Source: Candidatus Flavonifractor intestinigallinarum | GTDB taxonomy: Bacteria > Bacillota > Clostridia > Oscillospirales > Oscillospiraceae | Length of the DNA stretch: 64,000 nucleotides | NCBI GenBank assembly: GCA_019119165.1 | Contig: DWXO01000021.1 | Span: forward strand, 1-64,000 | Direction: 5' to 3' | In this document: piece by piece, positions 34,099-44,236 of the stretch | How the letters are laid out: every line of letters starts with the position of its first letter | How positions within the stretch are numbered: the stretch's first letter is position 1 | Translations under genes and position numbers: made by a program | Notes under the pieces: generated by a model | The model's database searches: none | The model's input: only the letters and a program-made list of their open reading frames with translations | What the model was told of the DNA's origin: nothing

Positions 34099-34992
34099 TT
34101 ACTCGGCCACAGGCACCGCGCCGGCGCCGGCGATCAGATCGGCGGCATCAGCGGAGGTAGCCCAATCGATGAAGGCCTGAGCCGCGTCGGAGAGCTCGGC
34201 GCTGTCGCTGACGATGAAGTTGAAGTTACGCTGAATGGCATAGGTGCCGTCCAGAACGGTCTCCTCGGTGGGAGCCACACCGCCCACGGTGATGGCCTTC
34301 ACGGTGTCATCCACAGCGGACAGGGAGGCGTAGCCGATGGCGTTGGGGTTGGAAGCCACGTTGGCGATCACTTCGCCGGTGGAGGTCAGCTCGTTCTGGT
34401 ACTTGCAGGCGTCCTCGGTGCCGGTGATGGACTCGAAGCCGTCGCGGGTGCCGGAGCCGGCCTCACGGCCGATGAACACGACCTGAGCGTCGTTGCCGCC
34501 AACCTCGGACCAGTTGGTGATCTCACCGGTGGCCAGCTGAGCGATCTGCTCCACGCTCAGGTCAGCCACGGGGTTCTCGGGGTTGATGATGATGGCGATG
34601 CCGTCCTTGGCCACGGTGATGGCCTTCACGCCGGTCTCATCATCCTTCAGGTCGCGGCTGGCCAGACCGATGTCGGCGGTGCCGTCCTGAGCGGAGGTGA
34701 TGCCGGCGCCGGAACCGGAACCGGTGTACTGAACCTGGATGCCGGGCTGGACCTCACGGAAGGCCTCGGTCAGGGAGCCCATCACGCTCTCCATAGAGGT
34801 GGAGCCGTTGGTGACCACGGTGCCGGTCAGCTCGGTGGTGGCGTCATCGGGGGTCTCGGACTCGGTGACAGCGGGGCTGCCGGTGTTGCCGGCGGGGGTG
34901 TTGGCGCTGCCGGTGTCGCCGCCGCCGCAGCCGGCCAGCATACCCACGCACAGAGCAGCGGAAAGCATCAGCGCAAGAGTTCTCTTTTTCAT
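34099..34992 (-). CDS. pstS: phosphate-binding lipoprotein PstS
   Basis: Lipobox CVGMLAGCGGG; NGSTSMESVMGSL. Confidence 0.94.
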   Translation of the reverse strand: MKKRTLALMLSAALCVGMLAGCGGGDTGSANTPAGNTGSPAVTESETPDDATTELTGTVVTNGSTSMESVMGSLTEAFREVQPGIQVQYTGSGSGAGITSAQDGTADIGLASRDLKDDETGVKAITVAKDGIAIIINPENPVADLSVEQIAQLATGEITNWSEVGGNDAQVVFIGREAGSGTRDGFESITGTEDACKYQNELTSTGEVIANVASNPNAIGYASLSAVDDTVKAITVGGVAPTEETVLDGTYAIQRNFNFIVSDSAELSDAAQAFIDWATSADAADLIAGAGAVPVAE

Positions 34993-35060
34993 GGTGTTCA
35001 ATCTCCAATCATGCAATGTATTCTTGGTGTCTCGGAACAAGCTACAGTATAGCTGCCGAT

Positions 35061-35100
35061 TGTAAAGTTGTCCTTCAACGAATTGTAAAGAATGGGTAAA
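35061..35100 (-). promoter_or_regulatory. candidate PHO box upstream of pstS
   Basis: Minus strand TTTACC-N5-TTTACA-N4-GTTGAA-N7-TTTACA; roughly 11-nt phased repeats. Confidence 0.6.
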
Positions 35101-35340
35101 GTCACTCTCTCCCAGCCGTTTGCGGACTTTACATTGTAGGATGTCCCATTTTACAAAAGGGATACCGGTCAATTTTCAGCGGTGGGGAAAAAAGACAGAA
35201 CGTGGAAAAATGAGCGGGGCTGGGTATTGTATTCTTTCCGGAGGAAAGATATAATAATGATCACTGAATTGGCTCTTTCTATGTCCGCCCGGGAACCCAG
35301 GGGGACATAAACAGAACAAGGAATAAAAGGAGATACCGTT

Positions 35341-35913
35341 ATGTCTAACATCTGGCATGATATCAGCCCCAGCCGCATCCAGCCCGAGGATTTTGTGGCG
35401 GTCATCGAGATCCCCAAGGGCAGCAAGAAGAAGTATGAGCTGGACAAGGAGACCGGCCTCATCATTCTGGACCGGGTGCTCCACACCTCCACCCACTATC
35501 CCGCCAACTATGGTTTCATCCCCCGGACCTACGGCGACGACGGCGACCCCCTGGACGTGCTGGTGCTCTGCTCCGAGGCCATGGACCCCCTGACCCTGGT
35601 GCGCTGCTACCCGGTGGGCTTTATCTCCATGCTGGACGGCGGCAAGAACGACGAGAAGATCATCGCCATCCCCTTCTCTGATCCTACCTATAATACCTAT
35701 CAGGACCTGATGGATCTGCCCGGCCACATCTTTGACGAGATGGCCCACTTCTTCACGGTGTACAAGGCTCTGGAGGGCAAGGAGGCCGTGGCCGGTGACG
35801 TGAACGACCGACAGGCCGCCATCAAGGTCATTCAGCACGCCATGGATCACTACGCCGAGTGCTTCCTGGGTGGGGCAGCCCCCCGGGTGGATCACCGCCA
35901 TTCGGATCGATAA
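35341..35913 (+). CDS. ppa: inorganic pyrophosphatase
   Basis: STHYPANYGFIPRTYGDDGDPLDVLVL. Confidence 0.95.
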   Translation: MSNIWHDISPSRIQPEDFVAVIEIPKGSKKKYELDKETGLIILDRVLHTSTHYPANYGFIPRTYGDDGDPLDVLVLCSEAMDPLTLVRCYPVGFISMLDGGKNDEKIIAIPFSDPTYNTYQDLMDLPGHIFDEMAHFFTVYKALEGKEAVAGDVNDRQAAIKVIQHAMDHYAECFLGGAAPRVDHRHSDR

Positions 35914-36052
35914 CGGCGTTAAGGAAAACTTAATGGATTCTTTTCCCCCTTTTTTCCCATTCTGTGTTACAATGAAGCAGTCCTATGCCCCAATCGGCGC
36001 ATAGGACCGCATCCAATATCTGCGATCATTCCAATGAGAGAGGACGGATACC

Positions 36053-37222
36053 ATGGGTCATCCATTTGACTGCCTGGTCATCGGCGCCGGCATGGCGGGG
36101 GCCATCTGCGCCCGGGAGCTGGCCGAGCGGGGCGGGAAAAAGGTGCTGGTGCTGGAGCGCCGGGACCATGTGGGCGGCAACGCCTACGACTGCTTTGACC
36201 AGGCCGGTGTGCTCATCCACCGGTACGGTCCCCATATCTTCCACACCAACGACAAGCGGGTCTATGACTACCTGTCCCGCTTCACTCCCTGGCTGAGCTA
36301 CCAGCATCAGGTGGTGGCCAACATCCCGGCGGAAAACGGCCGGATGGAAATGCCGGTGCCCTTCAACCTGGTGTCCATGCGGGCGGCCTTCGGCAAGGAG
36401 AAGGCCGACAGCCTGGCCAAGCGGCTTATCGCCGCCTACGGCGCGGAGAAGAAGGTCACCATTCTGGAGCTGCGGCAGAATCCCGATCCCGAGATCGCCG
36501 CGCTGGCCGACTATGTGTACGAGCACGTCTTTGTCCACTACACCATGAAGCAGTGGGGACAGCGCCCGGAGGACATCGATCCCAACACCACCGCCCGGGT
36601 GCCGGTATTCCTGTCCGAGGACTGCCGCTACTTCCAGGACACCTATCAGGGGATGCCCAAGGAGGGCTACACCCCCATGTTCGAGCGGATGCTGGACCAT
36701 CCGGACATCACCGTGGAGCTGAACGTCGACGCCGGGGAACGCCTGACCCTGGCCGACGGAGGGGTGCTGCTGGATGGGGAGCCCTTCGACGGCACGGTGA
36801 TCTATACCGGTGCGGCGGACGAGCTGTTCTCCTGCAAGTATGGCCGGCTGCCCTACCGCACCCTGACCTTCCGGTTTGAGACCCACCCGGTGGACTACTG
36901 GCAGAGCCACGGCACGGTAAACTACACCGTGGACCAGGACTATACCCGCATCACCGAGTTCAAGTATCTCACTGGCCAGGAGCTGCCCGGCGTCACCACC
37001 ATTATGAAGGAATACTCCAGCGCCTATACCGGCGCGGCGGGCGAGATCCCCTACTACTCCATCATCAACGAGGACAACAACGCCCTCTATGCCAAATACA
37101 AGGCGGAGGCCGACCGCTTCCCCCGGTTCCACCTGCTGGGCCGGCTGGCGGAATACAAGTATTACAACATGGACGCCATCGCTGCCCGGGCCCTGGCGCT
37201 GTGTGACGATCTGTTGAAGTGA
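36053..37222 (+). CDS. glf: UDP-galactopyranose mutase
   Basis: FDCLVIGAGMAGAICARELAERGGKKVLVLERRDHVGGNAYD. Confidence 0.95.
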   Translation: MGHPFDCLVIGAGMAGAICARELAERGGKKVLVLERRDHVGGNAYDCFDQAGVLIHRYGPHIFHTNDKRVYDYLSRFTPWLSYQHQVVANIPAENGRMEMPVPFNLVSMRAAFGKEKADSLAKRLIAAYGAEKKVTILELRQNPDPEIAALADYVYEHVFVHYTMKQWGQRPEDIDPNTTARVPVFLSEDCRYFQDTYQGMPKEGYTPMFERMLDHPDITVELNVDAGERLTLADGGVLLDGEPFDGTVIYTGAADELFSCKYGRLPYRTLTFRFETHPVDYWQSHGTVNYTVDQDYTRITEFKYLTGQELPGVTTIMKEYSSAYTGAAGEIPYYSIINEDNNALYAKYKAEADRFPRFHLLGRLAEYKYYNMDAIAARALALCDDLLK

Positions 37223-37234
37223 GGAAAGGTACAT

Positions 37235-38263
37235 ATGTCAAAGCTCATTACATTCGCGGTGCCCTGCTACAACTCCGCGGCCTACATGGAGCACTGTGTG
37301 GAGACCCTGCTCACCGGCGGGGAGGACATTGAGATCATTCTGGTGGACGACGGCTCTACCAAGGACGACACGCCCGCCATCTGCGACCGCTACGCCGCCC
37401 AGTACCCCAACATCGTCAAGGCCATCCACCAGGAGAACGGCGGCCACGGCGAGGGCGTTAACCAGGGCATCCGTAACGCCACCGGCTTTTATTTCAAGGT
37501 GGTGGATTCCGACGACTGGCTGAACGAGGCCGCCCTCCAGAAGGCCCTGGAGAAGCTGCGGAAGTTTGCCAAGATGGAGAAGCCGGTGGATATGTTCGTG
37601 GCCAACTACGTCTACGAGCACGTGGAGGACAACACCCAGAAGGTGATCCGCTACACCAATGTGTTCCCCCAGAACAAGATCTTCTCCTGGAGCAAGGTGG
37701 GCCGGTTCCGCCCCTCCCAGTTCCTGCTGATGCACAGCGTGATCTACCGCACCCAGCTGCTGCGGGACTGCGGGCTGGAGCTGCCCAAGCACACCTTCTA
37801 TGTGGACAACATCTTCGTCTACCAGCCCCTGCCCTATGTGAAGCGGATCTACTATATGGACATCGATCTGTACCGCTACTTCATCGGCCGGGCCGACCAG
37901 AGCGTCAACGAGCAGGTGATGGTGGGCCGGGTGGACCAGCAGCTGCGGGTCAATAAAATCATGATCGACAGCCACGATCTCCGCAAGCTCCACGCCCAGC
38001 AGCCCAGGCTGGCCCGATATATGAGCAGCTACCTGTCCATGATGATGACCATTTCCTCCATCTTCCTCATCCTGGACGGTTCTCCCGAGGCCCTGGGCAA
38101 AAAGACCGAGCTGTGGGAGTACCTCCGCAGCAAGGACGTGGGTCTCTACCACAAGTACAAGTACCGCTCCCTGTCCTTTGTGGGCAACATCCCCGGCTAT
38201 CAGGGCCGGAAGCTGTCGGTCAAGCTGTACCGGCTGGCCCGCAAGATTTACAAGTTCAACTGA
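37235..38263 (+). CDS. family 2 glycosyltransferase
   Basis: FAVPCYNSAAYMEHCVETLL...ILVDDGSTKDDT; DSDDW. Confidence 0.92.
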   Translation: MSKLITFAVPCYNSAAYMEHCVETLLTGGEDIEIILVDDGSTKDDTPAICDRYAAQYPNIVKAIHQENGGHGEGVNQGIRNATGFYFKVVDSDDWLNEAALQKALEKLRKFAKMEKPVDMFVANYVYEHVEDNTQKVIRYTNVFPQNKIFSWSKVGRFRPSQFLLMHSVIYRTQLLRDCGLELPKHTFYVDNIFVYQPLPYVKRIYYMDIDLYRYFIGRADQSVNEQVMVGRVDQQLRVNKIMIDSHDLRKLHAQQPRLARYMSSYLSMMMTISSIFLILDGSPEALGKKTELWEYLRSKDVGLYHKYKYRSLSFVGNIPGYQGRKLSVKLYRLARKIYKFN

Positions 38264-38308
38264 GCAGCAAAAAAACAGGACGCGTTCGCGTCCTGTTTTT
38301 TTGCTGCT
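38263..38308. terminator. bidirectional terminator
   Basis: AGCAGCAAAAAAACAGGACGCG/CGCGTCCTGTTTTTTTGCTGCT. Confidence 0.92.
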
Positions 38309-38310
38309 CT

Positions 38311-39021
38311 TCACCCCAGCAGACCTGCCAGCCAGTCCCGGATGGGCAGGTAGGCCAGAGGCAGAAAGATGGCGGGCAGCATATTGCCCACCCGCAGCTT
38401 CTCCTTGGGCAGGCCCAGCATATTGATGCCGATGCCCACGATGATGGTGCCGCCCACGGCGCTCATCTCGGTGACCACCGCCGGATCCATCCCCTGTCCC
38501 ACGATGCTGAAAATAATGGTGAGCGCGCCCTGGTAGAGGAAGGTGGGCAGGGCGGCGAAGGCCACACCCACGCCCATGGCGGCGGCAAAGGTGATGGAGC
38601 TCACCCCGTCGATCACCGCCTTGGAGATGATGATGTCGTAATTGCCGTTCATCCCCGCCTCCATGGCGCCGTTGATGGCCATGGCTCCCACACAGTAGAG
38701 CACCGAGCAGTTCACAAAGGCCTCCACAAAGCGGCTGTTGCTCTCCCCCCGGATCAGCTTGCGGCGGAGCACATCCCCCACCGAGTCCATCCGCTTCTCG
38801 ATATTGATGAGCTCCCCCAGCAGCGTGCCGATGACCATGCACACGATGACGCATAAGGTATCGGCTGTGCCGATCATACTGGTGGTGCCGATGCCCAGCA
38901 CGCACAGGCCCAGGGCAAAGGTGATGCCCGAGGCAAACCGGGCGCTGATGCGGTTTTTGAACAGAAGGCCCAGAATACTGCCCAGCAGAATCAGGACCAC
39001 GTTGATGACGGTGGCGATCAT
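38311..39021 (-). CDS. DUF554 family membrane protein
   Basis: MIATVINVVLILLGSILGLLFKNRIS. Confidence 0.88.
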   Translation of the reverse strand: MIATVINVVLILLGSILGLLFKNRISARFASGITFALGLCVLGIGTTSMIGTADTLCVIVCMVIGTLLGELINIEKRMDSVGDVLRRKLIRGESNSRFVEAFVNCSVLYCVGAMAINGAMEAGMNGNYDIIISKAVIDGVSSITFAAAMGVGVAFAALPTFLYQGALTIIFSIVGQGMDPAVVTEMSAVGGTIIVGIGINMLGLPKEKLRVGNMLPAIFLPLAYLPIRDWLAGLLG

Positions 39022-39170
39022 AGGGATTCCTCACTTTTATACTGCAATTCGTTAAAATATATGGTTCTATGATAAAACCTTTGCCGCCGTTTGTCAAAAG
39101 TTTTCTGGATGTATGCCGGGCCTGTCCGGGGAATAGAGTGGAAATGGACCATTGAAAGGGGGAGGGCCCA

Positions 39171-40736
39171 TTGAAGCTCGACCGGACATCCATGCTCTAC
39201 GGCACCCTGCTGCTCACCGGTACCGGCATTGCCGGGCAGTTTTTGGGGTTTGTCTACCGGATCTTACTCTCCCGCCTCATCGGGGCGGAGATCATGGGCC
39301 TTTACCAGCTCATCATGCCGGTGTATTCCGTGCTCCTCTCCCTGACGGCGGTGGGGCTGACGGCGGCGGTGTCCAACCTGTCCGCCGGATACTACGCCCG
39401 GGGCCAGTGGGGGGCGGCGGCTCAGGTGCTCCGCCGGTGTCTGTTGTGCTTTTTGGGGCTGTTCGGCGTGCTGGCCGTTATCACCGCCCTGCTGTACGAC
39501 CCCATTTCGGTGTATCTGCTGGGGGACGCCCGCACCCAGATGGGGCTGTTGCTGCTGCTGCCCTGCATCCTGCTCACCGGCGTGGAGAACCTGCACAAGC
39601 ACTTCTTCTACGGCACCGGCGCCATCCGTCCCCCGGCGGCGGTGGAGCTGTGCGAGCAGGTAATCCGGGCGGCGGCAGTACTGGGACTGCTGGTCCTCTT
39701 CCTGCCCCAGAATCCCGAGCGTACCGTGGCCCTGATCGTGACGGGCATGATCGTGTGCGAGCTCTTTTCCTCCCTTACCCTGATGCTGCTGGCCCGCCGC
39801 CGGCTGGCGGGGGAGAAGCTGGGGGAGCCGGGGGCCTCCCGGCGGATGAACCGGCAGATTTTGGCCATCGCCCTGCCGGTGGGATTTACCAGCCTGCTGG
39901 GCAACCTGATGGGCTCGGCCAACGCGGTGCTCATCCCCCAGCGGCTGGTGGCCGCCGGGGCGGAGGTGAGCCGGGCCATGGAGGAGTTCGGCGTGCTGTG
40001 CGGCATGACCATGCCCATGCTCTGCCTGCCCACCGCCTTCATCGGGGCGCTGGGGCTGGTGCTTATGCCCAAGCTGGCCCAGGGGGCCGCCCTGGGGAAC
40101 CAATCTCTCATCCGGCGGCGGATCGACCGGTCCATGCTGGCCGCCTCGGTGCTTATGTTTCCCGCCATGGCCCTGCTGGTGGTGCTGGGTCCCACCCTGG
40201 GAGCCCTGCTCTTTCGGGAGGAGGGGGTGGGCCGGTATCTGCTCCCCCTGTCGGTGGGGGTGCTGCTGTCCTGCTGGCAGGCGGTGCTGGGGTGCGCCCT
40301 CAACGGCCTGGGCAGACAAAAAGCCGCCGCCCGCAGTTCCATCCTGTCGGGCGGCGTGCAGCTGGTATGTACCTATGTTCTCTTGGGCCTGCCTGGGGTG
40401 GGCATCGGAGGCTACCCCGTGGGGGTGGTGGCCTCCTCCGCCCTGGGGGCGCTGCTGAACTGGCTCCAGGTGCGGCGGACCACCGGATTAAAGCTCCGGA
40501 TCTTCGACTGGGCGGTGGCCCCGGGCTTGGCCGCCCTGCTGGCGGGCCTTGCGGGCAACCTGCTCTTTCATGTGCTGCTGGACAGCGGGGTGGGGGAGTG
40601 GACCGCGGTGGGGGCCTGCGCCTTCTTCGGCGTGGTGCTCTATCTGGCGGCCCTCCAGGCCCAGGGAGTGCGGTTGAGCGGCATTACAGGACGTAGCTGG
40701 CCATCAGGAAAAGGGCCAGCAGACAGAAAAAGATAA
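39171..40736 (+). CDS. SpoVB/MVF-type polysaccharide flippase
   Basis: About 14 TM oligosaccharide flippase pattern; TTG start. Confidence 0.85.
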   Translation: MKLDRTSMLYGTLLLTGTGIAGQFLGFVYRILLSRLIGAEIMGLYQLIMPVYSVLLSLTAVGLTAAVSNLSAGYYARGQWGAAAQVLRRCLLCFLGLFGVLAVITALLYDPISVYLLGDARTQMGLLLLLPCILLTGVENLHKHFFYGTGAIRPPAAVELCEQVIRAAAVLGLLVLFLPQNPERTVALIVTGMIVCELFSSLTLMLLARRRLAGEKLGEPGASRRMNRQILAIALPVGFTSLLGNLMGSANAVLIPQRLVAAGAEVSRAMEEFGVLCGMTMPMLCLPTAFIGALGLVLMPKLAQGAALGNQSLIRRRIDRSMLAASVLMFPAMALLVVLGPTLGALLFREEGVGRYLLPLSVGVLLSCWQAVLGCALNGLGRQKAAARSSILSGGVQLVCTYVLLGLPGVGIGGYPVGVVASSALGALLNWLQVRRTTGLKLRIFDWAVAPGLAALLAGLAGNLLFHVLLDSGVGEWTAVGACAFFGVVLYLAALQAQGVRLSGITGRSWPSGKGPADRKR

Positions 40737-41601
40737 CGCCGGGGTTTTCAAAAAAGAGCCGCCACTTCCACCCCTGAGACAGGGATACGGAGCCAGGCTC
40801 CAGTCGGATGTGCCGCCAGCTGGTGACCAGAAAGGTCAGGCCCACCACAATGGAGCCCACCACCAGCAGGGAGGTCAGCTGTTCTCCGGTTTGGCCCAGC
40901 CGCTCCAGCAGGGGCACCAGACCCACCGAGGTGAAGTTGACCAGGGCGTGGAGCAGGATGGACTGCCACAGACAGCCGGTTCGGAGCACCACATAGGCAA
41001 AGAGCGCCCCCACGGCAAAGGCATAGAACAGCTGATTCAGATTGCCGTGAAACAGGCCGAAGCACAGGGCGGAGGCCAGAATGGCGAATTTGTCTCCATA
41101 GGGCCGCAGCCGCTCCAGCAGCAGACGGCGGAAGAGATATTCCTCCGACAGGGGCGCGATGACGCAGCCCAGCAGAAGATTGAGGACCATGGGATAGCCC
41201 GCCAGGCTGTCCACCGGGTTGGTGACCGCCTGTCCCCGCAGACTGCCGATGAGCTGGGTGAGGAGCAGGGTGAGCAGATTGGACAGATAAACCAGCCCCA
41301 GGGTGGTGATCAGCGCCTTGCACAGCCTCAGCGGACCCATGGGCCGCCGTACCGGAGGCCGGGGGGCGGGGAGGCCCCGCAGCGCCAGACAGAAGGCGGG
41401 TACGCCCACCCCGTAGGCCGAGCCCACGGAGAGGCACCAGCGGGAGACCGGGTGGCTCAGTACGCCGGGGACCGCGGCGGTGACTGCCAGCTGGAGGACC
41501 AGCATGGCGGCCATCTGGGCAAACAGGGCCCACCCAAGCCGGGAGAACCATTGACAGTGGGGGCGCAGCAGCTGGGCCCGGTCCGGTTGATGGCGATCCA
41601 T
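40684..41601 (-). CDS. CPBP family intramembrane metalloprotease
   Basis: APLSEEYLFRRLL, FGLFHGNLNQ motifs; overlaps the convergent flippase 3' end. Confidence 0.88.
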   Translation of the reverse strand: MDRHQPDRAQLLRPHCQWFSRLGWALFAQMAAMLVLQLAVTAAVPGVLSHPVSRWCLSVGSAYGVGVPAFCLALRGLPAPRPPVRRPMGPLRLCKALITTLGLVYLSNLLTLLLTQLIGSLRGQAVTNPVDSLAGYPMVLNLLLGCVIAPLSEEYLFRRLLLERLRPYGDKFAILASALCFGLFHGNLNQLFYAFAVGALFAYVVLRTGCLWQSILLHALVNFTSVGLVPLLERLGQTGEQLTSLLVVGSIVVGLTFLVTSWRHIRLEPGSVSLSQGWKWRLFFENPGVIFFCLLALFLMASYVL

Positions 41602-41809
41602 TCCGTCACCTCGCACAAAAATTTTTGCTTTTCCTGACGCCCGGGGCAGGCGGGAGCTTCCCGCCTGCTTCGGGCGCAAGGGTTTCAGGCAGTATTATAG
41701 CAGGAACAGGGGGGAAGCGCAAGAAAGAGACAGTATATTGACATGGCTGTTTTTCATGATACAATATCTTGTGCTTAGAACTGAAATACACTCAGAGGAG
41801 AGATACCAT

Positions 41810-44110
41810 ATGCCCATTTCTGAAAACGCCAAGGCAGTGCTGGAGCGGCGCTACCTGGCCCGGGACGAGCAGGGGAACCCCACCGAGACGGTGGACGGAC
41901 TGTTCCGCCGGGTGGCCAACGCGGTGGCCGAGGGCGACCGCCACTTTGACCCCAAGGCCGATGTGGTGGCCACGGCGGCGGAATTCTATGAGATGATGAC
42001 CAACCTGGAGTTTTTGCCCAACTCCCCCACCCTGATGAACGCTGGCCGCCCCCTGGGACAGCTGTCCGCCTGCTTTGTGCTGCCGGTGGCCGACTCCATG
42101 GAAGATATCTTTGACGCCATCAAGAACGCCGCCCTCATCCACAAGAGCGGCGGCGGCACCGGATTCTCCTTCTCCCGGCTGCGGCCCAAGGGATCTACCG
42201 TCAACTCCACCGGCGGCGTGGCCAGCGGTCCCATCTCCTTTATGAAGGTGTTCAACGCCGCCACCGAGGCGGTGAAGCAGGGCGGCACCCGCCGGGGGGC
42301 CAACATGGGCATCCTCCGGGTGGACCACCCTGACATCATGGACTTTATTACCTGCAAGAACGACACCTCCGAGATCACCAACTTCAACATCTCCGTGGGC
42401 ATTACCGAGGCCTTTATGGAGGCGGTGAGCGCCGACGGGATGTATGATCTGGTGGACCCGGCCACCGGCCGGAAGGTGGGCCAGCTGAAGGCCCGGGAGG
42501 TCTTTGATACCATCGTTACCTCCGCCTGGCAGACCGGCGAGCCGGGCATCATCTTCCTGGACCGGCTCAACCGGGACAACGCGGTGCCCAGCCAGGGCGA
42601 GATCGAGTCCACCAACCCCTGCGGCGAGCAGCCTCTGCTGCCCTACGAGAGCTGCAACCTGGGTTCCATCAACCTGGTCAACCACATTACCAAGACGGTG
42701 GCCGGCTGGGTGCTGGACCGGGCCAAGCTGGAAAAGACCATCCGCACCGCCGTCCACTTCCTGGACAACGTCATCGAGGTCAACCAGTACCCCCTGCCCG
42801 AGATCGACAAGATGACCCGCTACACCCGGAAGATCGGACTGGGCGTGATGGGCTTTGCAGATATGCTCCTCTATATGGGCGTGCCCTACAACAGCGAGGA
42901 GGGCGTGGCCCTGGCCCAGGAGATCATGGACACCATCAACACCATCGGCCACCAGGAGAGCGAACGCCTGGCCGAGAGCCGGGGCGCCTTCCCCCTCTTT
43001 GACCAGAGCGTCTACAAGGACGGCAAGCCCATCCGCAACGCCACCGTCACCACCATCGCCCCCACCGGCACCCTGTCCATCATCGCCGGGGTGTCCTCCG
43101 GTGTGGAGCCGGTGTTTGCCTACGCCTATATCCGCAACGTCATGGACAACACCCACCTCATTGAGACCAACCAGATCCTGAAGGACAAGCTGGTGGAGGC
43201 GGGGATCTACTCCGAGGAGCTGATGCGGAAGATTGTGGAGCAGGGTTCCCTGGCCCATGTGGACGGCATCCCCGAGGACATCAAGCGGGTCTTTGTGTGC
43301 GCCCACGATGTGTCCCCCATCTGGCACGTCAAGATGCAGGCCGCTTTCCAGCAGTACACTGACAACGCCGTCAGCAAGACGGTGAACTTCCCCAACTCCG
43401 CCACCAAGGCTGAGGTGGCCGAGGTCTACCGCCTGGCCTACACCCTGGGGTGCAAAGGTACCACCATCTACCGGGACGGTAGCCGCAACGAGCAGGTGCT
43501 CAACATCGGCAAGGTTAACGACGGCAAGGAGCCCGCCCCCACCGGCCGGGTGTGCGAGGAGTGCCAGGTGCCCCAGGAGGCCTACGGCCACATCCAGCCC
43601 CGACCCCGCCCGGCGGTGACCACCGGCTTTACCGAGAAGGTGCATATCGGCTGCGGTAACCTCTATATTACGGTCAACTATGATGAGAACGGCATCTGCG
43701 AGGTGTTTACCAACACCGGGCGGGCCGGCGGCTGTCCCAGCCAGTCTGAGGCTACCGCCCGGCTGGTCAGCGTGGGTATCCGCTCCGGCATGGACCCCAA
43801 GGAGATTATCCAGCAGCTCAAGGGCATCCGCTGCCCCTCCTGCCTGCGGCAGCCAGGCGTGCCGGTGACCTCCTGCCCCGACGCCATTGCCAAGGCCCTG
43901 GAGAAGGTGCTCAAGGTGTCCAAGGTCACCCACGAGCCCGCCCCCGCCCCCATCAGCCCCACGGCCAAGGCGGCGGCTCCCATTCCCCGGCCCGGCATGA
44001 CCCCCGCCGAGGCCAAGCTGGCCAAATTCTGCCCGGAATGCGGCTCCAGACTGGAACATGAGGGCGGCTGCGTCACCTGTCGGGACTGCGGCTACTCCAA
44101 GTGCGGCTAA
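41810..44110 (+). CDS. nrdJ: adenosylcobalamin-dependent (class II) ribonucleotide reductase
   Basis: NPCGEQPLLPYESCNLGSINL; C-terminal zinc ribbon CPECGSRL...CRDCGYSKCG. Confidence 0.94.
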   Translation: MPISENAKAVLERRYLARDEQGNPTETVDGLFRRVANAVAEGDRHFDPKADVVATAAEFYEMMTNLEFLPNSPTLMNAGRPLGQLSACFVLPVADSMEDIFDAIKNAALIHKSGGGTGFSFSRLRPKGSTVNSTGGVASGPISFMKVFNAATEAVKQGGTRRGANMGILRVDHPDIMDFITCKNDTSEITNFNISVGITEAFMEAVSADGMYDLVDPATGRKVGQLKAREVFDTIVTSAWQTGEPGIIFLDRLNRDNAVPSQGEIESTNPCGEQPLLPYESCNLGSINLVNHITKTVAGWVLDRAKLEKTIRTAVHFLDNVIEVNQYPLPEIDKMTRYTRKIGLGVMGFADMLLYMGVPYNSEEGVALAQEIMDTINTIGHQESERLAESRGAFPLFDQSVYKDGKPIRNATVTTIAPTGTLSIIAGVSSGVEPVFAYAYIRNVMDNTHLIETNQILKDKLVEAGIYSEELMRKIVEQGSLAHVDGIPEDIKRVFVCAHDVSPIWHVKMQAAFQQYTDNAVSKTVNFPNSATKAEVAEVYRLAYTLGCKGTTIYRDGSRNEQVLNIGKVNDGKEPAPTGRVCEECQVPQEAYGHIQPRPRPAVTTGFTEKVHIGCGNLYITVNYDENGICEVFTNTGRAGGCPSQSEATARLVSVGIRSGMDPKEIIQQLKGIRCPSCLRQPGVPVTSCPDAIAKALEKVLKVSKVTHEPAPAPISPTAKAAAPIPRPGMTPAEAKLAKFCPECGSRLEHEGGCVTCRDCGYSKCG

Positions 44111-44115
44111 AACAG

Positions 44116-44144
44116 AAAAGGGCCTGCTCCGGCAGGCCCTTTTT
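44116..44144 (+). terminator. intrinsic terminator
   Basis: AAAAGGGCCTGC-TCCG-GCAGGCCCTTTTT. Confidence 0.9.
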
Positions 44145-44236
44145 GCACTATCATAACCGGGATAGCCTGGGACGGGAACAGTTACACTAAGAGGGACGCC
44201 GTCAGGCGTTCCATCTGAATACAGGAGGTTTCAGCC

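Noticed and set aside
40684-40736. Overlap of convergent flippase and CPBP protease genes as a special regulatory arrangement
   Set aside because: A 53-nt convergent 3' overlap is common and needs no special explanation.
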